Source: Clostridia bacterium
GTDB lineage: Bacteria > Bacillota > Clostridia > Lachnospirales > Lachnospiraceae
NCBI GenBank assembly: GCA_910575625.1
Contig: CAJTFD010000004.1
Span: 230,836 to 294,835, forward strand
DNA: 64,000 nucleotides
Direction of reading: 5' to 3'
The translations under genes were made by a program, and so were the position numbers. A model generated the notes under the pieces. That model was not told the origin of the DNA, made no database searches, and worked only from the letters and a program-made list of their open reading frames with translations. Shown piece by piece: positions 46,126 through 54,228 of this stretch. The first letter of the stretch is position 1. Every line of letters begins with the position of its first letter.

Positions 46126-47619
46126 GTGGGAAAACCGACGGGATTTTTAGAATACCAGCGCGTGGTCAGCGCGGCGGAAGAGCCGAGAGCGAGGATCAAA
46201 CATTTTCAGGAATTCCATGCCCATCTCTCTCTGGAGGAGCAGAAGATACAGGGCGCAAGGTGCATGTCCTGCGGCGTGCCGTTTTGTCAGTCCGGGATGA
46301 TGATCGGGGGGATGGCCTCGGGCTGTCCGCTGCATAATCTGATACCGGAGTGGAACGACGCCGTCTACCATGAGAACTGGGAACAGGCGTACCAGCGTCT
46401 GAAAAAGACGAACAATTTCCCGGAATTTACCTCCCGGGTCTGCCCGGCCCTCTGCGAAGCCGCCTGTATCTGCAACCTAAACGGCGACCCGGTCTCCACA
46501 AAGGAGAACGAGTACGCGGTGATCGAGACGGCCTATGAACGGGGCTACGCGGCGGCCCATCCGCCCAAAGTGCGCACCGGGAAAAAAGTCGCCATCGTGG
46601 GCAGCGGCCCCTCCGGGCTGGCGGCGGCGGACCAGCTCAATAAGCGGGGCCATGAGGTGACCGTGTTCGAGCGCGACGACCGGATCGGGGGGCTGCTCCG
46701 CTACGGCATCCCGAATATGAAACTGGAAAAACAGGTGATCGATCGGAAGATCCAGGTCATGGAAGAGGAGGGCGTGAAGTTCGTCGTTGATGCGGATGTG
46801 GGAAAGAACCCCAAAGCGGCCGTGCTCCTCAAGGAATATGACCGGGTCGTCCTGGCCTGCGGCGCGTCTGAACCCCGGGATCTGAAACTGCCGGGAAGGG
46901 ATGCGAAGGGGATCTATTTTGCCGTGGATTTCTTAAAGTCTGTCACGAAGAGTCTGCTGGATTCGGATCTCCAGGATCAGAAATACATAGCGGTCAAGGG
47001 GAAAAAAGTGGTGGTCATCGGCGGCGGCGATACGGGCAACGACTGTACCGGGACCGCCATCCGCCTGGGGGCAAAGAGTGTCGTTCAGATCGAGATGATG
47101 CCAAAGGCCCCGGATACCCGGGCCGACGACAATCCCTGGCCGCAGTGGCCCCGGGTCTGCAAGACGGATTACGGCCAGGAGGAGGCCATCGCCCTGTTTG
47201 GCAAGGATCCACGGGTCTACCAGACTACGGTCACGGAGTTTGTGAAAGATAAAAACGGCGGACTGTGTCAGGTGAAGACGGTGAAGCTGGAGGCGAAGAA
47301 GGACGGGGACACGGGACGGGTCAGCATGGTGTCGGTGAAAGGGTCCGAGCAGGTGATGGACGCAGATGTGGTGCTGATCGCGGCCGGATTCCTGGGATGC
47401 CAGGACTATGTGGCAAAAGCCTTCCATGTGGGCCTGGACGGGCGCACGAATGTGGCTACGGAGCCGGGAAGGTATGAGACCAGTGTGCCGAAAGTGTTCG
47501 TGGCCGGGGATATGCACCGGGGCCAGTCGCTGGTGGTGTGGGCCATCCGCGAAGGCCGGGAAGCGGCCAGGGCTGTGGATGAGAGCCTGATGGGGTATAC
47601 GAATCTGTCTGTACAATAA
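46126..47619 (+). CDS. gltD: Glutamate synthase, small subunit
   Basis: NADPH-dependent FAD subunit that feeds electrons to GltB. The 497-residue protein has two N-terminal cysteine clusters (RCMSCGVPFCQSG with CPLHN, and CPALCEAACICNL), a FAD site VAIVGSGPSGLAAADQL, and an NAD(P) site VVVIGGGDTGNDCTG. The final FVAGDMHRGQSLVVWAI is the FAD-contacting block. The start is GTG at 46126, behind GAGGG and 3 bp after gltB. A terminator follows at 47636. Confidence 0.96.
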   Translation: MGKPTGFLEYQRVVSAAEEPRARIKHFQEFHAHLSLEEQKIQGARCMSCGVPFCQSGMMIGGMASGCPLHNLIPEWNDAVYHENWEQAYQRLKKTNNFPEFTSRVCPALCEAACICNLNGDPVSTKENEYAVIETAYERGYAAAHPPKVRTGKKVAIVGSGPSGLAAADQLNKRGHEVTVFERDDRIGGLLRYGIPNMKLEKQVIDRKIQVMEEEGVKFVVDADVGKNPKAAVLLKEYDRVVLACGASEPRDLKLPGRDAKGIYFAVDFLKSVTKSLLDSDLQDQKYIAVKGKKVVVIGGGDTGNDCTGTAIRLGAKSVVQIEMMPKAPDTRADDNPWPQWPRVCKTDYGQEEAIALFGKDPRVYQTTVTEFVKDKNGGLCQVKTVKLEAKKDGDTGRVSMVSVKGSEQVMDADVVLIAAGFLGCQDYVAKAFHVGLDGRTNVATEPGRYETSVPKVFVAGDMHRGQSLVVWAIREGREAARAVDESLMGYTNLSVQ

Positions 47620-47635
47620 GAAGAGATGATAGAAA

Positions 47636-47665
47636 AGAGGACGCTAAATGAGGCGTTCTCTTTTT
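47636..47665 (+). terminator. Terminator after gltBD
   Basis: AGAGGACGC (47636-47644) pairs with GCGTTCTCT (one G-U pair) around TAAATGAG, then TTTTT. Confidence 0.8.
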
Positions 47666-47713
47666 GCTCTTAGAAAAAATGGGGATTTTTGGACCAAGCA
47701 ATGATTTATTTCG

Positions 47714-47742
47714 TTGACAAAGTAAAATATTAATAATATATT
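47714..47742 (+). promoter_or_regulatory. Promoter of the BspA-like gene
   Basis: TTGACA at 47714-47719 and TATATT at 47737-47742 with a 17-bp spacer. The predicted transcription start falls inside the G tract at 47745-47752. Confidence 0.75.
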
Positions 47743-47744
47743 AA

Positions 47745-47752
47745 GGGGGGGG
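47745..47752. repeat. Run of eight Gs at a predicted transcription start
   Basis: Eight consecutive Gs begin three bases after the -10 element of the surface-protein promoter. Such tracts vary in length by polymerase slippage and could change initiation. Confidence 0.75.
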
Positions 47753-47797
47753 TAGCGGCTCAAAATCCTCTCCAAATAAAAAAAGGAGGTTGTAAAA

Positions 47798-50473
47798 TTG
47801 AAACAGAGATTTCTTTCAGTTTCTTTAGCACTGTGTCTGTGCATTTCTTCCCAGTCAGTGATACACGCAAGTCGGGAAGATCCTCAGCAGCAGGAGGATA
47901 TCCGCACAGAAGCAGATGGGACAGTCAACAGTGATGATGAGATCTTGGAAGTGGATGGAGAAGGGGCTGGTCCTACGGAGAGGTCCATAGGCATTTCGAG
48001 TACTGCCGATACGATCCCTACCCCGACGGAAGTCTATGAGGCCATGATTGCACTGAAGGACGATCCCAAGTATGCAGAAGGCGTGTCCTGGACCGATGAC
48101 TCTAATCCTGTTACAGGCACAAACGTTTACCATTGGCAGGGCGGACTCGTTGGCGGGGTGAAGATTAGCAGCACGGGCTGTGTGGCATTTGCTTTTATGC
48201 TCAGCGATAAAGCCTTTGGCTTTCTGCCAAACAGGATGTACGCAACAAATGGATTTACATACGAGGATATAAAAGTTGGTGATATCCTGCGGATGAACAA
48301 TGACACCCATACTGTGATCGTTCTTGAGGTGAGTAAGGTAGGCGTGGTCGTTGCCGAAGGGAACAGCGGCAAGGTAGTCCATTGGGGGCGGACAATATCC
48401 AAGGAAGAGGTGATGTCAAATACCAGCCATTATATCACCCGTTACCCGGAAGGCTATGTAGCACCGGATGATCCCACCGCCAACGAGATAATTGGGAAGG
48501 GAAATTTAGACCAGCTCACTTGGAAACTGACGAAGGCGGGTACGCTGACCATCTCCGGCACAGGAGCGATGCTGGATCTTAGCAGTGCCGGAGACCAGCC
48601 GTGGAACGATAAAAGCAGTCAGATCCGGAAAGTCGTTATCGAGGATGGCGTCACCAGTATCGGCGCCTGCGCTTTTTGGAATTCTGGAGTCCTCAGTGCA
48701 GAGATTCCCTCCAGTGTGACAACGATCGGCAACAGTGCTTTCCGCGCTTCTTCAATCATTTCCGTGACCATCCCCTCCAGCGTGAAGACAATTGACGACA
48801 GTGCTTTCCGTGAATGTCAGAATCTTAGTTCGGTGACTGTTTCCGAAGGGTTGGAGACGATCGTCCAAAATGCCTTCCGTGGTTGTACAAGTCTTACATC
48901 TATAGCTTTGCCTGCCAGTATTGGGGAAGTGGGTGCCGGCGTATTTACGGATTGTACGGAGATGACAAGCGCGACGTTTGCGCCCGGCAGTAATATAGTA
49001 AAGATGGGCGACAATATGTTTACACGATGCTATTATTTGATGAGTGTAACACTGCCCCAAAGAATAGATCGTATTGGTGAGGGTATGTTCCAGAATTGCC
49101 TGATGCTTCCAGGGGTGGAAATCCCGCAAGGCGCGGAAAGTATCGGAGGATCAGCATTCGCTTCCTGTTCCGGTTTCACCACGGTCGTGATCCCAGACAG
49201 TGTAACGACGATAGGAATAGCTGCATTCTCAGCTTGCCCTCTGAAGGATATATATTTTACCGGCACTGAAGCACAGTGGAAAAGCGTGAGTAAAATAGGT
49301 GATACGGCAGCGGCAGTGCAAAAGGCGACTGTACATTATGAATACAAACCGAGCCCGAGCCCAAGTGTAAGCCCAGTCCCGAGCGAAAGTGTGACACCGG
49401 ATCCAAGTCCGAGTGTAAGCCCAAGTCCAATACCGGATCCAAGTGAAAGCCCGGCCCCAAGTCCGAGCGGAAGCCCGAGTCCGACATCGACTCCAAGCGG
49501 AAGCCCGACACCGGCCCCGAGTGAAAGTCCGGCCCCAAGTCCGAGCGGAAGCCCGAGTCCGACATCGGCTCCAAGCGAAAGCCCGAGTCCGACATCGACT
49601 CCAAGCGGAAGTCCGAGTCCGACATCGACTCCAAGCGGAAGCCCGAGCCCGACATCGACTCCAAGCGGAAGTTCGACACCGGCTCCGAGTGAAAGCCCGG
49701 CCCCAAGTCCGAGCGGAAGCCCAAGCCCGACATCGGTTCCGAGCGGAAGTCCGACACCGGTCCCGAGTGTAAGTCCGGTCCCAAGTCCGAGCGAAAGCCC
49801 GAGCCCACTGCCGACATCCAGTCCAAGTTTAGAAGAGGGCAAAACTTTTACAAGCAGTAAAGTGACTTATCAAGTGACAAAGTCTGGCAAAGAAGTAGAG
49901 CTGAAAAAGATAAGATCCACTTCATCGAAAATGACGGTCAATACAGTCACTGGCACAGACGGCGTGGAGTATAAAGTGACCTCCATTGCACCAAATGCGA
50001 TGAAGGACAACAAGAAGCTGAAGAACCTGACCATCGGAGACAATGTAAAACATATAAAAGCAAACGCATTTGCCGGCTGCACGAATCTGAAGACAGTCAA
50101 CATCGGCAAAAACGTAACCACGATCAGGTCAGGCGCATTCAAGGGATGTACCAGCTTAAAGAGGACGGTCACCATACCGGACAGTATAAAGAAGATCGGA
50201 TCGGGAGCATTTGCCGGCTGCACGAATCTGAAGACGGTCAACATCGGCGGGACATCCAGATCTGACCTGACGAGGATCAGAAAGAATGCGTTTAACGGAT
50301 GCGAAAAACTCAGCAAGGTAACGATCAAGTCAACAAAGCTCAGATCCGTAGAAGATAAGGCATTCAAAGGTACGAGATCCGATCTGAAGGTGAAAGTACC
50401 ATCCAAACAGTTGACAAAATACAGGAAGATGCTTAAAAATGCAGGATTGAAAGCCAAACAGGTAACAAAATGA
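47798..50473 (+). CDS. Large surface protein with BspA leucine-rich repeats
   Basis: An 891-residue exported protein. The signal peptide is about residues 1-25. Residues 70-205 resemble a cysteine-peptidase/amidase fold, with Cys128 in STGCVAFAF, His171 in NDTHTVIVLE and Asn189 in AEGNSGK as a possible triad. Residues 230-505 hold BspA-type repeats (ISVTIPSSVKTIDDSAFREC pattern), followed by a Pro/Ser linker (517-678) and a second repeat block to the end (KVTIKSTKLRSVEDKAFKG). No LPXTG anchor was seen, so attachment is unknown. TTG at 47798 is the start, after AAGGAGGT. The gene follows its own promoter and stands alone. Confidence 0.85.
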   Translation: MKQRFLSVSLALCLCISSQSVIHASREDPQQQEDIRTEADGTVNSDDEILEVDGEGAGPTERSIGISSTADTIPTPTEVYEAMIALKDDPKYAEGVSWTDDSNPVTGTNVYHWQGGLVGGVKISSTGCVAFAFMLSDKAFGFLPNRMYATNGFTYEDIKVGDILRMNNDTHTVIVLEVSKVGVVVAEGNSGKVVHWGRTISKEEVMSNTSHYITRYPEGYVAPDDPTANEIIGKGNLDQLTWKLTKAGTLTISGTGAMLDLSSAGDQPWNDKSSQIRKVVIEDGVTSIGACAFWNSGVLSAEIPSSVTTIGNSAFRASSIISVTIPSSVKTIDDSAFRECQNLSSVTVSEGLETIVQNAFRGCTSLTSIALPASIGEVGAGVFTDCTEMTSATFAPGSNIVKMGDNMFTRCYYLMSVTLPQRIDRIGEGMFQNCLMLPGVEIPQGAESIGGSAFASCSGFTTVVIPDSVTTIGIAAFSACPLKDIYFTGTEAQWKSVSKIGDTAAAVQKATVHYEYKPSPSPSVSPVPSESVTPDPSPSVSPSPIPDPSESPAPSPSGSPSPTSTPSGSPTPAPSESPAPSPSGSPSPTSAPSESPSPTSTPSGSPSPTSTPSGSPSPTSTPSGSSTPAPSESPAPSPSGSPSPTSVPSGSPTPVPSVSPVPSPSESPSPLPTSSPSLEEGKTFTSSKVTYQVTKSGKEVELKKIRSTSSKMTVNTVTGTDGVEYKVTSIAPNAMKDNKKLKNLTIGDNVKHIKANAFAGCTNLKTVNIGKNVTTIRSGAFKGCTSLKRTVTIPDSIKKIGSGAFAGCTNLKTVNIGGTSRSDLTRIRKNAFNGCEKLSKVTIKSTKLRSVEDKAFKGTRSDLKVKVPSKQLTKYRKMLKNAGLKAKQVTK
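49348..49830. repeat. Tandem Pro/Ser-coding repeats in the surface-protein linker
   Basis: Short units encoding Pro-Ser-Pro-Ser or SPSPTSTPSG recur in 18-, 36- and 54-bp arrangements. Units are nearly identical in places, so copy number could change by recombination. It is coding, not CRISPR, because the units are contiguous and in frame. Confidence 0.85.
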
Positions 50474-50601
50474 TCATTTTCTGTAAGAGATAAACGGTAT
50501 TCATATGGACGGTGATCGATCATCGCCATCTGCGCCGCGCACGGCCGCTTAGCGGGATCTACATATCCGTGTGCACGCGCATCTTCTCAGATTGTAGATC
50601 A

Positions 50602-50640
50602 AGAGTGGTGTCGGAGATGAGCCCCCGACACCACTCTTTC
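50602..50640 (+). terminator. Terminator downstream of the surface-protein gene
   Basis: Perfect 13-bp arms AGAGTGGTGTCGG (50602-50614) and CCGACACCACTCT (50625-50637), then TTTC. It lies 130 bp after the stop codon. The rest of the 465-bp gap holds no gene; a GC-rich stretch at 50524-50580 is unexplained. Confidence 0.8.
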
Positions 50641-50887
50641 ATCTTTATACATTTCTTTTTCGACCCATTTAGATCTTCTTCCATATAATATCCCCAATAT
50701 TTGAGTGTCAAGGATTTATGGGATCGATCCACTTATATTGTAACTTTATAACACTGAGTATTGCAATCCGGGTTCTTGATCCGCAGGTGGGGCAGTGATT
50801 CAGTAGATATTTTATGAAAAAAATCTTTGTTTGCGAGGGACTATTCAATTCGGCAAACAAAAACGAGATCGGGAATATATCATAACG

Positions 50888-50933
50888 TTGACAATTGATT
50901 TAAATATGATATAATAAAATTACCTTTTAGGTA
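50888..50933 (+). promoter_or_regulatory. Promoter and candidate operator of higBA
   Basis: TTGACA (50888-50893) and TATAAT (50910-50915) with a 16-bp spacer. An inverted repeat, TACCT-TTT-AGGTA (50921-50933), overlaps the predicted transcription start, where a HigA-type antitoxin could repress its own operon. Confidence 0.75.
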
Positions 50934-50938
50934 AGTAA

Positions 50939-51334
50939 TTGAGAAGGGGTGATTCTGTTCTGTACATTGAATTTGAAGATGAAAAAGTCAAAGAGCTATT
51001 TGATGATCTGAATGATGTACAAGGGTCAAAGGGATTGATGAAGAAGACTATAGGTGCTGATCTGACAAAGTCCGTAAAGAAAAGATATAATCAGATCATT
51101 TCATTTTCGTCATTTTCTGCCCTGCAGTTGTCTGGCATAGGAAAAATGGAATCATTGGAAGGAGATTGGAAAGAGTCATATTCTTTGCGAGTTTGGGCTA
51201 ATTATCGATTGATAGTAAAACCTAAGTCGAAAGACAGATGTGCCGAGAGTCTTAAAAAGTGTGATACATTAATAATCGAAGGGGTGATTGATCATCATGG
51301 CAAAGGAACAAAATACAGTTGGATTATCCCGTGA
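50939..51334 (+). CDS. HigB/RelE-like toxin
   Basis: A protein of 125-131 residues of the RelE/ParE toxin superfamily. The pattern YIEFEDEKVKELFDD, KSVKKRYNQI and SLRVWANYRLIVKP fits the HigB group, a ribosome-dependent mRNA interferase. No ATG is available. TTG 50939 is in frame but has a weak site, while a CTG at 50960 sits nine bases after AAGGGGTG and gives the usual short HigB N-terminus. The gene overlaps the antitoxin by 38 bp, in toxin-first order typical of HigBA. Confidence 0.78.
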   Translation: MRRGDSVLYIEFEDEKVKELFDDLNDVQGSKGLMKKTIGADLTKSVKKRYNQIISFSSFSALQLSGIGKMESLEGDWKESYSLRVWANYRLIVKPKSKDRCAESLKKCDTLIIEGVIDHHGKGTKYSWIIP

Positions 51335-52382
51335 GTTTATTATCCACCCGGGGGAAACATTATCAGAAGTCCTGGAAGACAGAGATATGTCGCAGAGAGA
51401 ATTGGCTATCCGCACGGGAGTGACGGAGAAGCATGTAAGTACAGTGATCCATGGAAAAAAGGGGATCTCAGCAACATTTGCGAAGAAGTTGGAATATGCA
51501 CTGGGTATAGAGACATCTTTTTGGATGGATCTTCAGGCTCATTACGACCGGGAACTTCTTGAGTTTGAGGAATTGAATGATATTTCACAGCAGGAAATAG
51601 ACGTCTTAAGGAATTTAAAAGAAGTTTTGGAATACTGGACAGCGCTTAATTGGATTGATACAGAGGCGGATCTTGCATCTATTGTGCTGGATCTTAGAAT
51701 GATCTTTGGGATGAGTAACCTGCTCGATACGCCTAAAATGAGTTATGCAGCTGCATATAGGGCACAAAATAAGAACAATACAGTAGACCCATATGTTTTA
51801 TTTGCATGGCAGAGAATGTGTGAATTGCTTACAAAAGATATACAAAGAGCTGATGAAATGGATATAAGTAGACTTCGTGAAAAAATCCCAGAGATCAAAA
51901 AGGTTATGTTTATGAGAGGAGATCAGATCCAAAAGAAGTTAACCAGTATTTTTGCTGCGTGTGGTATTGCGTTTAGGATTGTTCCCAATTTCAAAGGTGC
52001 GCCAGTCCAGGGATTTATAAAGAAGTTGGAGGATGGTTCTATGATCCTTTGTATGACATTAAGACAAAAGTTTGCAGATATTTTTTGGTTCACACTATTT
52101 CATGAGATATCTCATATATTGAACGGAGATACAAAGAGTGATTTTGTGGATTTTGATTCTGTATCGGGAGAGGCTGAGGCGAAGGCAGACCGTATGGCAG
52201 GCGATTTTTTGATCGATCCAAAAGCATACAGAGAATTTGTCCAGTCTGGACAGTATAAAACATCTCACGGAATAGAAGTATTTGCAGGATCGCAGAAGGT
52301 TAGGGAGTATATTGTTTTGGGACGATTGATGAGGGATGGATTGATCCCGTGGAAGGCAAGAACGAAATATGAGTGGGCGTAA
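51297..52382 (+). CDS. HigA-type antitoxin with ImmA/IrrE metallopeptidase domain
   Basis: A 361-residue protein joining two parts. Residues 15-70 form a HigA helix-turn-helix (HPGETLSEVLEDRDMSQREL and the VTEKHVSTVIHGKKGIS recognition helix). The C-terminal half resembles ImmA/IrrE zinc peptidases, with HEISH at residues 269-273 and a downstream DSVSGEAEAKADRMAGDF that carries the third ligand. An ATG at 51297 is preferred over TTG 51288. This antitoxin class is larger than classic HigA. The peptidase might cleave the DNA-binding part on a signal, a speculation. Confidence 0.82.
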   Translation: MAKEQNTVGLSREFIIHPGETLSEVLEDRDMSQRELAIRTGVTEKHVSTVIHGKKGISATFAKKLEYALGIETSFWMDLQAHYDRELLEFEELNDISQQEIDVLRNLKEVLEYWTALNWIDTEADLASIVLDLRMIFGMSNLLDTPKMSYAAAYRAQNKNNTVDPYVLFAWQRMCELLTKDIQRADEMDISRLREKIPEIKKVMFMRGDQIQKKLTSIFAACGIAFRIVPNFKGAPVQGFIKKLEDGSMILCMTLRQKFADIFWFTLFHEISHILNGDTKSDFVDFDSVSGEAEAKADRMAGDFLIDPKAYREFVQSGQYKTSHGIEVFAGSQKVREYIVLGRLMRDGLIPWKARTKYEWA

Positions 52383-52386
52383 ATGA

Positions 52387-52644
52387 CAAGATCATGCGGC
52401 AGGCCGCTGCCCATATCGATCGGGAGCCGGCGTCCGGATACGCGACGGCATCCGGGAGTACGCGGATACAGTCTTAAACTGGGCGGAGCTTGTCCTGTGT
52501 ACCGGGAGCGCCCTCTCAAACGCCACGATCTCAGATTATATGGATCTGGATAAAGAGGTGTTGTTCTATGGAACGACGGTGGCGGGGGCGGCCAGTCTTT
52601 TGGGGTTGAAGAGGATCTGTCATGGGACCACTTGTGTTTTTTAA
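52387..52644 (+). pseudogene. 5'-truncated DUF364-like (Rossmann/chelatase-type) gene remnant
   Basis: An open frame without a start codon ends at TAA 52642-52644. Its C-terminal 60 residues are well formed: IREYADTVLNWAELVLCTGS and ALSNATISDYMDLDKEVLFY, then GTTVAGAASLLGLKRICH. This resembles the C-terminus of DUF364/Rossmann-like putative metal-chelation proteins. The N-terminal two thirds are missing and the remnant begins within a few bases of the HigA stop codon, suggesting that arrival of the toxin-antitoxin module deleted the rest. Identification is from pattern only. Confidence 0.55.
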
Positions 52645-52753
52645 ACGATTTATATTGTTATTTCTTATCTGTCGTAGTAAAATAGATTTCGGTTTCTGTT
52701 TGTGGTGATGTCTGCGCGGGCAGACATGTCAGTTTGGAGATCTGGGAGGAACT

Positions 52754-53476
52754 ATGGAGGATAAGATACAGCAATTTCGATACGGTTTGAAAGACGGAGT
52801 CCCGATCGGGCTGGGTTACTTGGCGGTCTCCTTTACATTTGGGATCATGGCGAAGAAGGCCGGGATCCATACGCTGGCGGCGGTGATCATGTCGCTTACG
52901 AATCTGACGAGCGCGGGGCAGTTTGCCGCACTGGGGGTGATCCAAAACGGCGCGTCTTTTGTGGAGATGGCGGCCGTGCAGCTGATCATCAATCTCAGAT
53001 ACTGTCTGATGTCCTGTTCGCTCTCTCAGAAAATGGGGGCGGACATGCCTTTTTTCCATCGGTTTTTGATCTCTTACGGGGTCACGGATGAGGTCTTTGG
53101 GGTATCTGCCTGCCGGGAGGGGACTTTGAGCCCGTTTTATGCCTATGGGCTGATCTGTGTTGCCGTCCCGGGGTGGACGCTTGGGACGCTTTTGGGGGCG
53201 ATATCCGGCGGTCTGCTCCCAGGGCGGCTCCTGAGTGCCCTCAGTGTGGCCTTGTATGGGATGTTCCTGGCGATCGTCATACCGCCGTCCCGGGGCAGCA
53301 GAGTCTTGGCCGGGGTGGTGATCGTCTCCATGGCGGCAAGTTTTTTGTTTTCTGTCATACCGGTGTTCGAGGGGGTGTCATCGGGATTTAAGGTCATCAT
53401 ATTGACGGCTTTGATCGCCGGGGCGGCGGCGTTCCTGTTTCCGGTGGGGGATGAGCGGGAAGGAGGGGAGGCGTGA
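52754..53476 (+). CDS. azlC: Branched-chain amino acid exporter, large subunit
   Basis: A 240-residue polytopic membrane protein with about seven helices, of the AzlC/YgaZ family. The family start GLKDGVPIGLGYLAVSFTFG and the MSLTNLTSAGQFAALG stretch are clear, as is RYCLMSCSLSQKM. With AzlD it exports branched-chain amino acids or their analogues. GGGAGGAACT precedes the ATG. It overlaps azlD by one base of the TGATG junction. Regulation is unknown; no Lrp-type regulator adjoins. Confidence 0.92.
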   Translation: MEDKIQQFRYGLKDGVPIGLGYLAVSFTFGIMAKKAGIHTLAAVIMSLTNLTSAGQFAALGVIQNGASFVEMAAVQLIINLRYCLMSCSLSQKMGADMPFFHRFLISYGVTDEVFGVSACREGTLSPFYAYGLICVAVPGWTLGTLLGAISGGLLPGRLLSALSVALYGMFLAIVIPPSRGSRVLAGVVIVSMAASFLFSVIPVFEGVSSGFKVIILTALIAGAAAFLFPVGDEREGGEA

Positions 53477-53790
53477 TGGAGCGTTCGGTCTATCTGTATA
53501 TCTTAGTGATGGCGGGTGTGACATACTTGATCCGCATGCTGCCGCTGACTCTGATCAGAAAAGAGATCAAGAATACATATATAAGGTCGTTTTTGTATTA
53601 TGTCCCCTATGTGACGCTCTCTGTGATGACTTTTCCCGCCATACTCACGGCCACCTCTTCGATCTGGTCTGGGGCGGCGGCGCTTATCGTGGCGGCGTTC
53701 TTGGCGTACCGTGGGAAAAGCCTGTTCCAGGTGTCGACGGCGGCGTGCGCGGCTGTGTTTGCGCTGGAATTGGTGTTGGATCTTTTATAA
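53476..53790 (+). CDS. azlD: Branched-chain amino acid exporter, small subunit
   Basis: A 104-residue membrane protein with four hydrophobic segments, the AzlD/YgaH partner of AzlC. The pattern VTYLIRMLPLTLI and YYVPYVTLSVMTFPAIL is typical. ATG 53476 overlaps the azlC stop codon; a GTG three bases earlier is an alternative. Two hairpins follow (53812-53845 and the terminator at 53931-53980). Confidence 0.9.
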   Translation: MERSVYLYILVMAGVTYLIRMLPLTLIRKEIKNTYIRSFLYYVPYVTLSVMTFPAILTATSSIWSGAAALIVAAFLAYRGKSLFQVSTAACAAVFALELVLDLL

Positions 53791-53811
53791 GATGGGTTAA
53801 ATATAGATATG

Positions 53812-53845
53812 CAAAGACAGGGACACAAGTTTTCTCCTGTCTTTG
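53812..53845. terminator. Hairpin after azlD
   Basis: Perfect arms CAAAGACAGG (53812-53821) and CCTGTCTTTG (53836-53845), 22 bp after the azlD stop codon. T content downstream is modest. Confidence 0.5.
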
Positions 53846-53930
53846 TATGTATCATACGGGCATTTTCTTTGTCCGGGGTGTGAGTTCATCTGGTACGGCC
53901 TGATCTAAATACATTTCTCGATATAAAAAT

Positions 53931-53980
53931 AAAGTGTGCGGTCAGATTTATCAATCTCTGACCTGCACACTTTATTTTTC
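53931..53980 (+). terminator. Terminator between azlD and the invertible segment
   Basis: AAAGTGTGC...GTCAGA pairs with TCTGAC...GCACACTTT, then ATTTTTC. It isolates azlCD transcription from the segment that follows and vice versa. Confidence 0.8.
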
Positions 53981-54016
53981 TGTCTGATCTTTTTATCTTT
54001 TGGAGAACAAAAAATT

Positions 54017-54039
54017 TCGCAGATTCACATAATCTGCGA
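54017..54039 (+). repeat. Left inverted repeat / recombination site
   Basis: Arms TCGCAGATT and AATCTGCGA flank an asymmetric CACAT centre, like a small loxP site. The surrounding bases extend the hairpin to perfect 15-bp arms (54011-54025 and 54031-54045), with a T-run on either side, so the left copy also works as a terminator for leftward transcripts. Confidence 0.8.
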
Positions 54040-54099
54040 AATTTTTTTAGCTCAAAATCCAACAATTTTTCGTGGATATCCGTTTTTTCTCCGTAAATC

Positions 54100-54128
54100 A
54101 TTATACTTTCAACAGCAGCGTTTGTCAA
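54100..54128 (-). promoter_or_regulatory. Outward consensus promoter inside the invertible segment
   Basis: On the minus strand TTGACA (54128-54123) and TATAAT (54105-54100) are both perfect, with a 17-bp spacer. It reads toward the left repeat, away from the recombinase, and has no gene to serve in this orientation. Confidence 0.85.
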
Positions 54129-54228
54129 TCACTAAAAAAATACAATGTATCTTTTTACAGATTTTGCTTGAAGATCGCAGATCCTTTTCTATTAAGGGTC
54201 AGAAAAATGGTCAGGAGGGAACGAAAAA

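Noticed and set aside
49348..49830. Possible CRISPR array
   Set aside because: Repeats are contiguous, vary in length, stay in frame and code Pro/Ser; there are no unique spacers or cas genes.
49257..49842. Two long minus-strand frames rich in Gly-Leu or Ser-Asp repeats
   Set aside because: They are the complement of the Pro/Ser-coding repeats of the surface protein and have no start signals.
53886..54128. 80-codon minus-strand frame running through the left inverted repeat
   Set aside because: Its first ATGs lie upstream of or within the -10 element of the outward promoter, so the transcript would not include the start, and the frame crosses two terminators.
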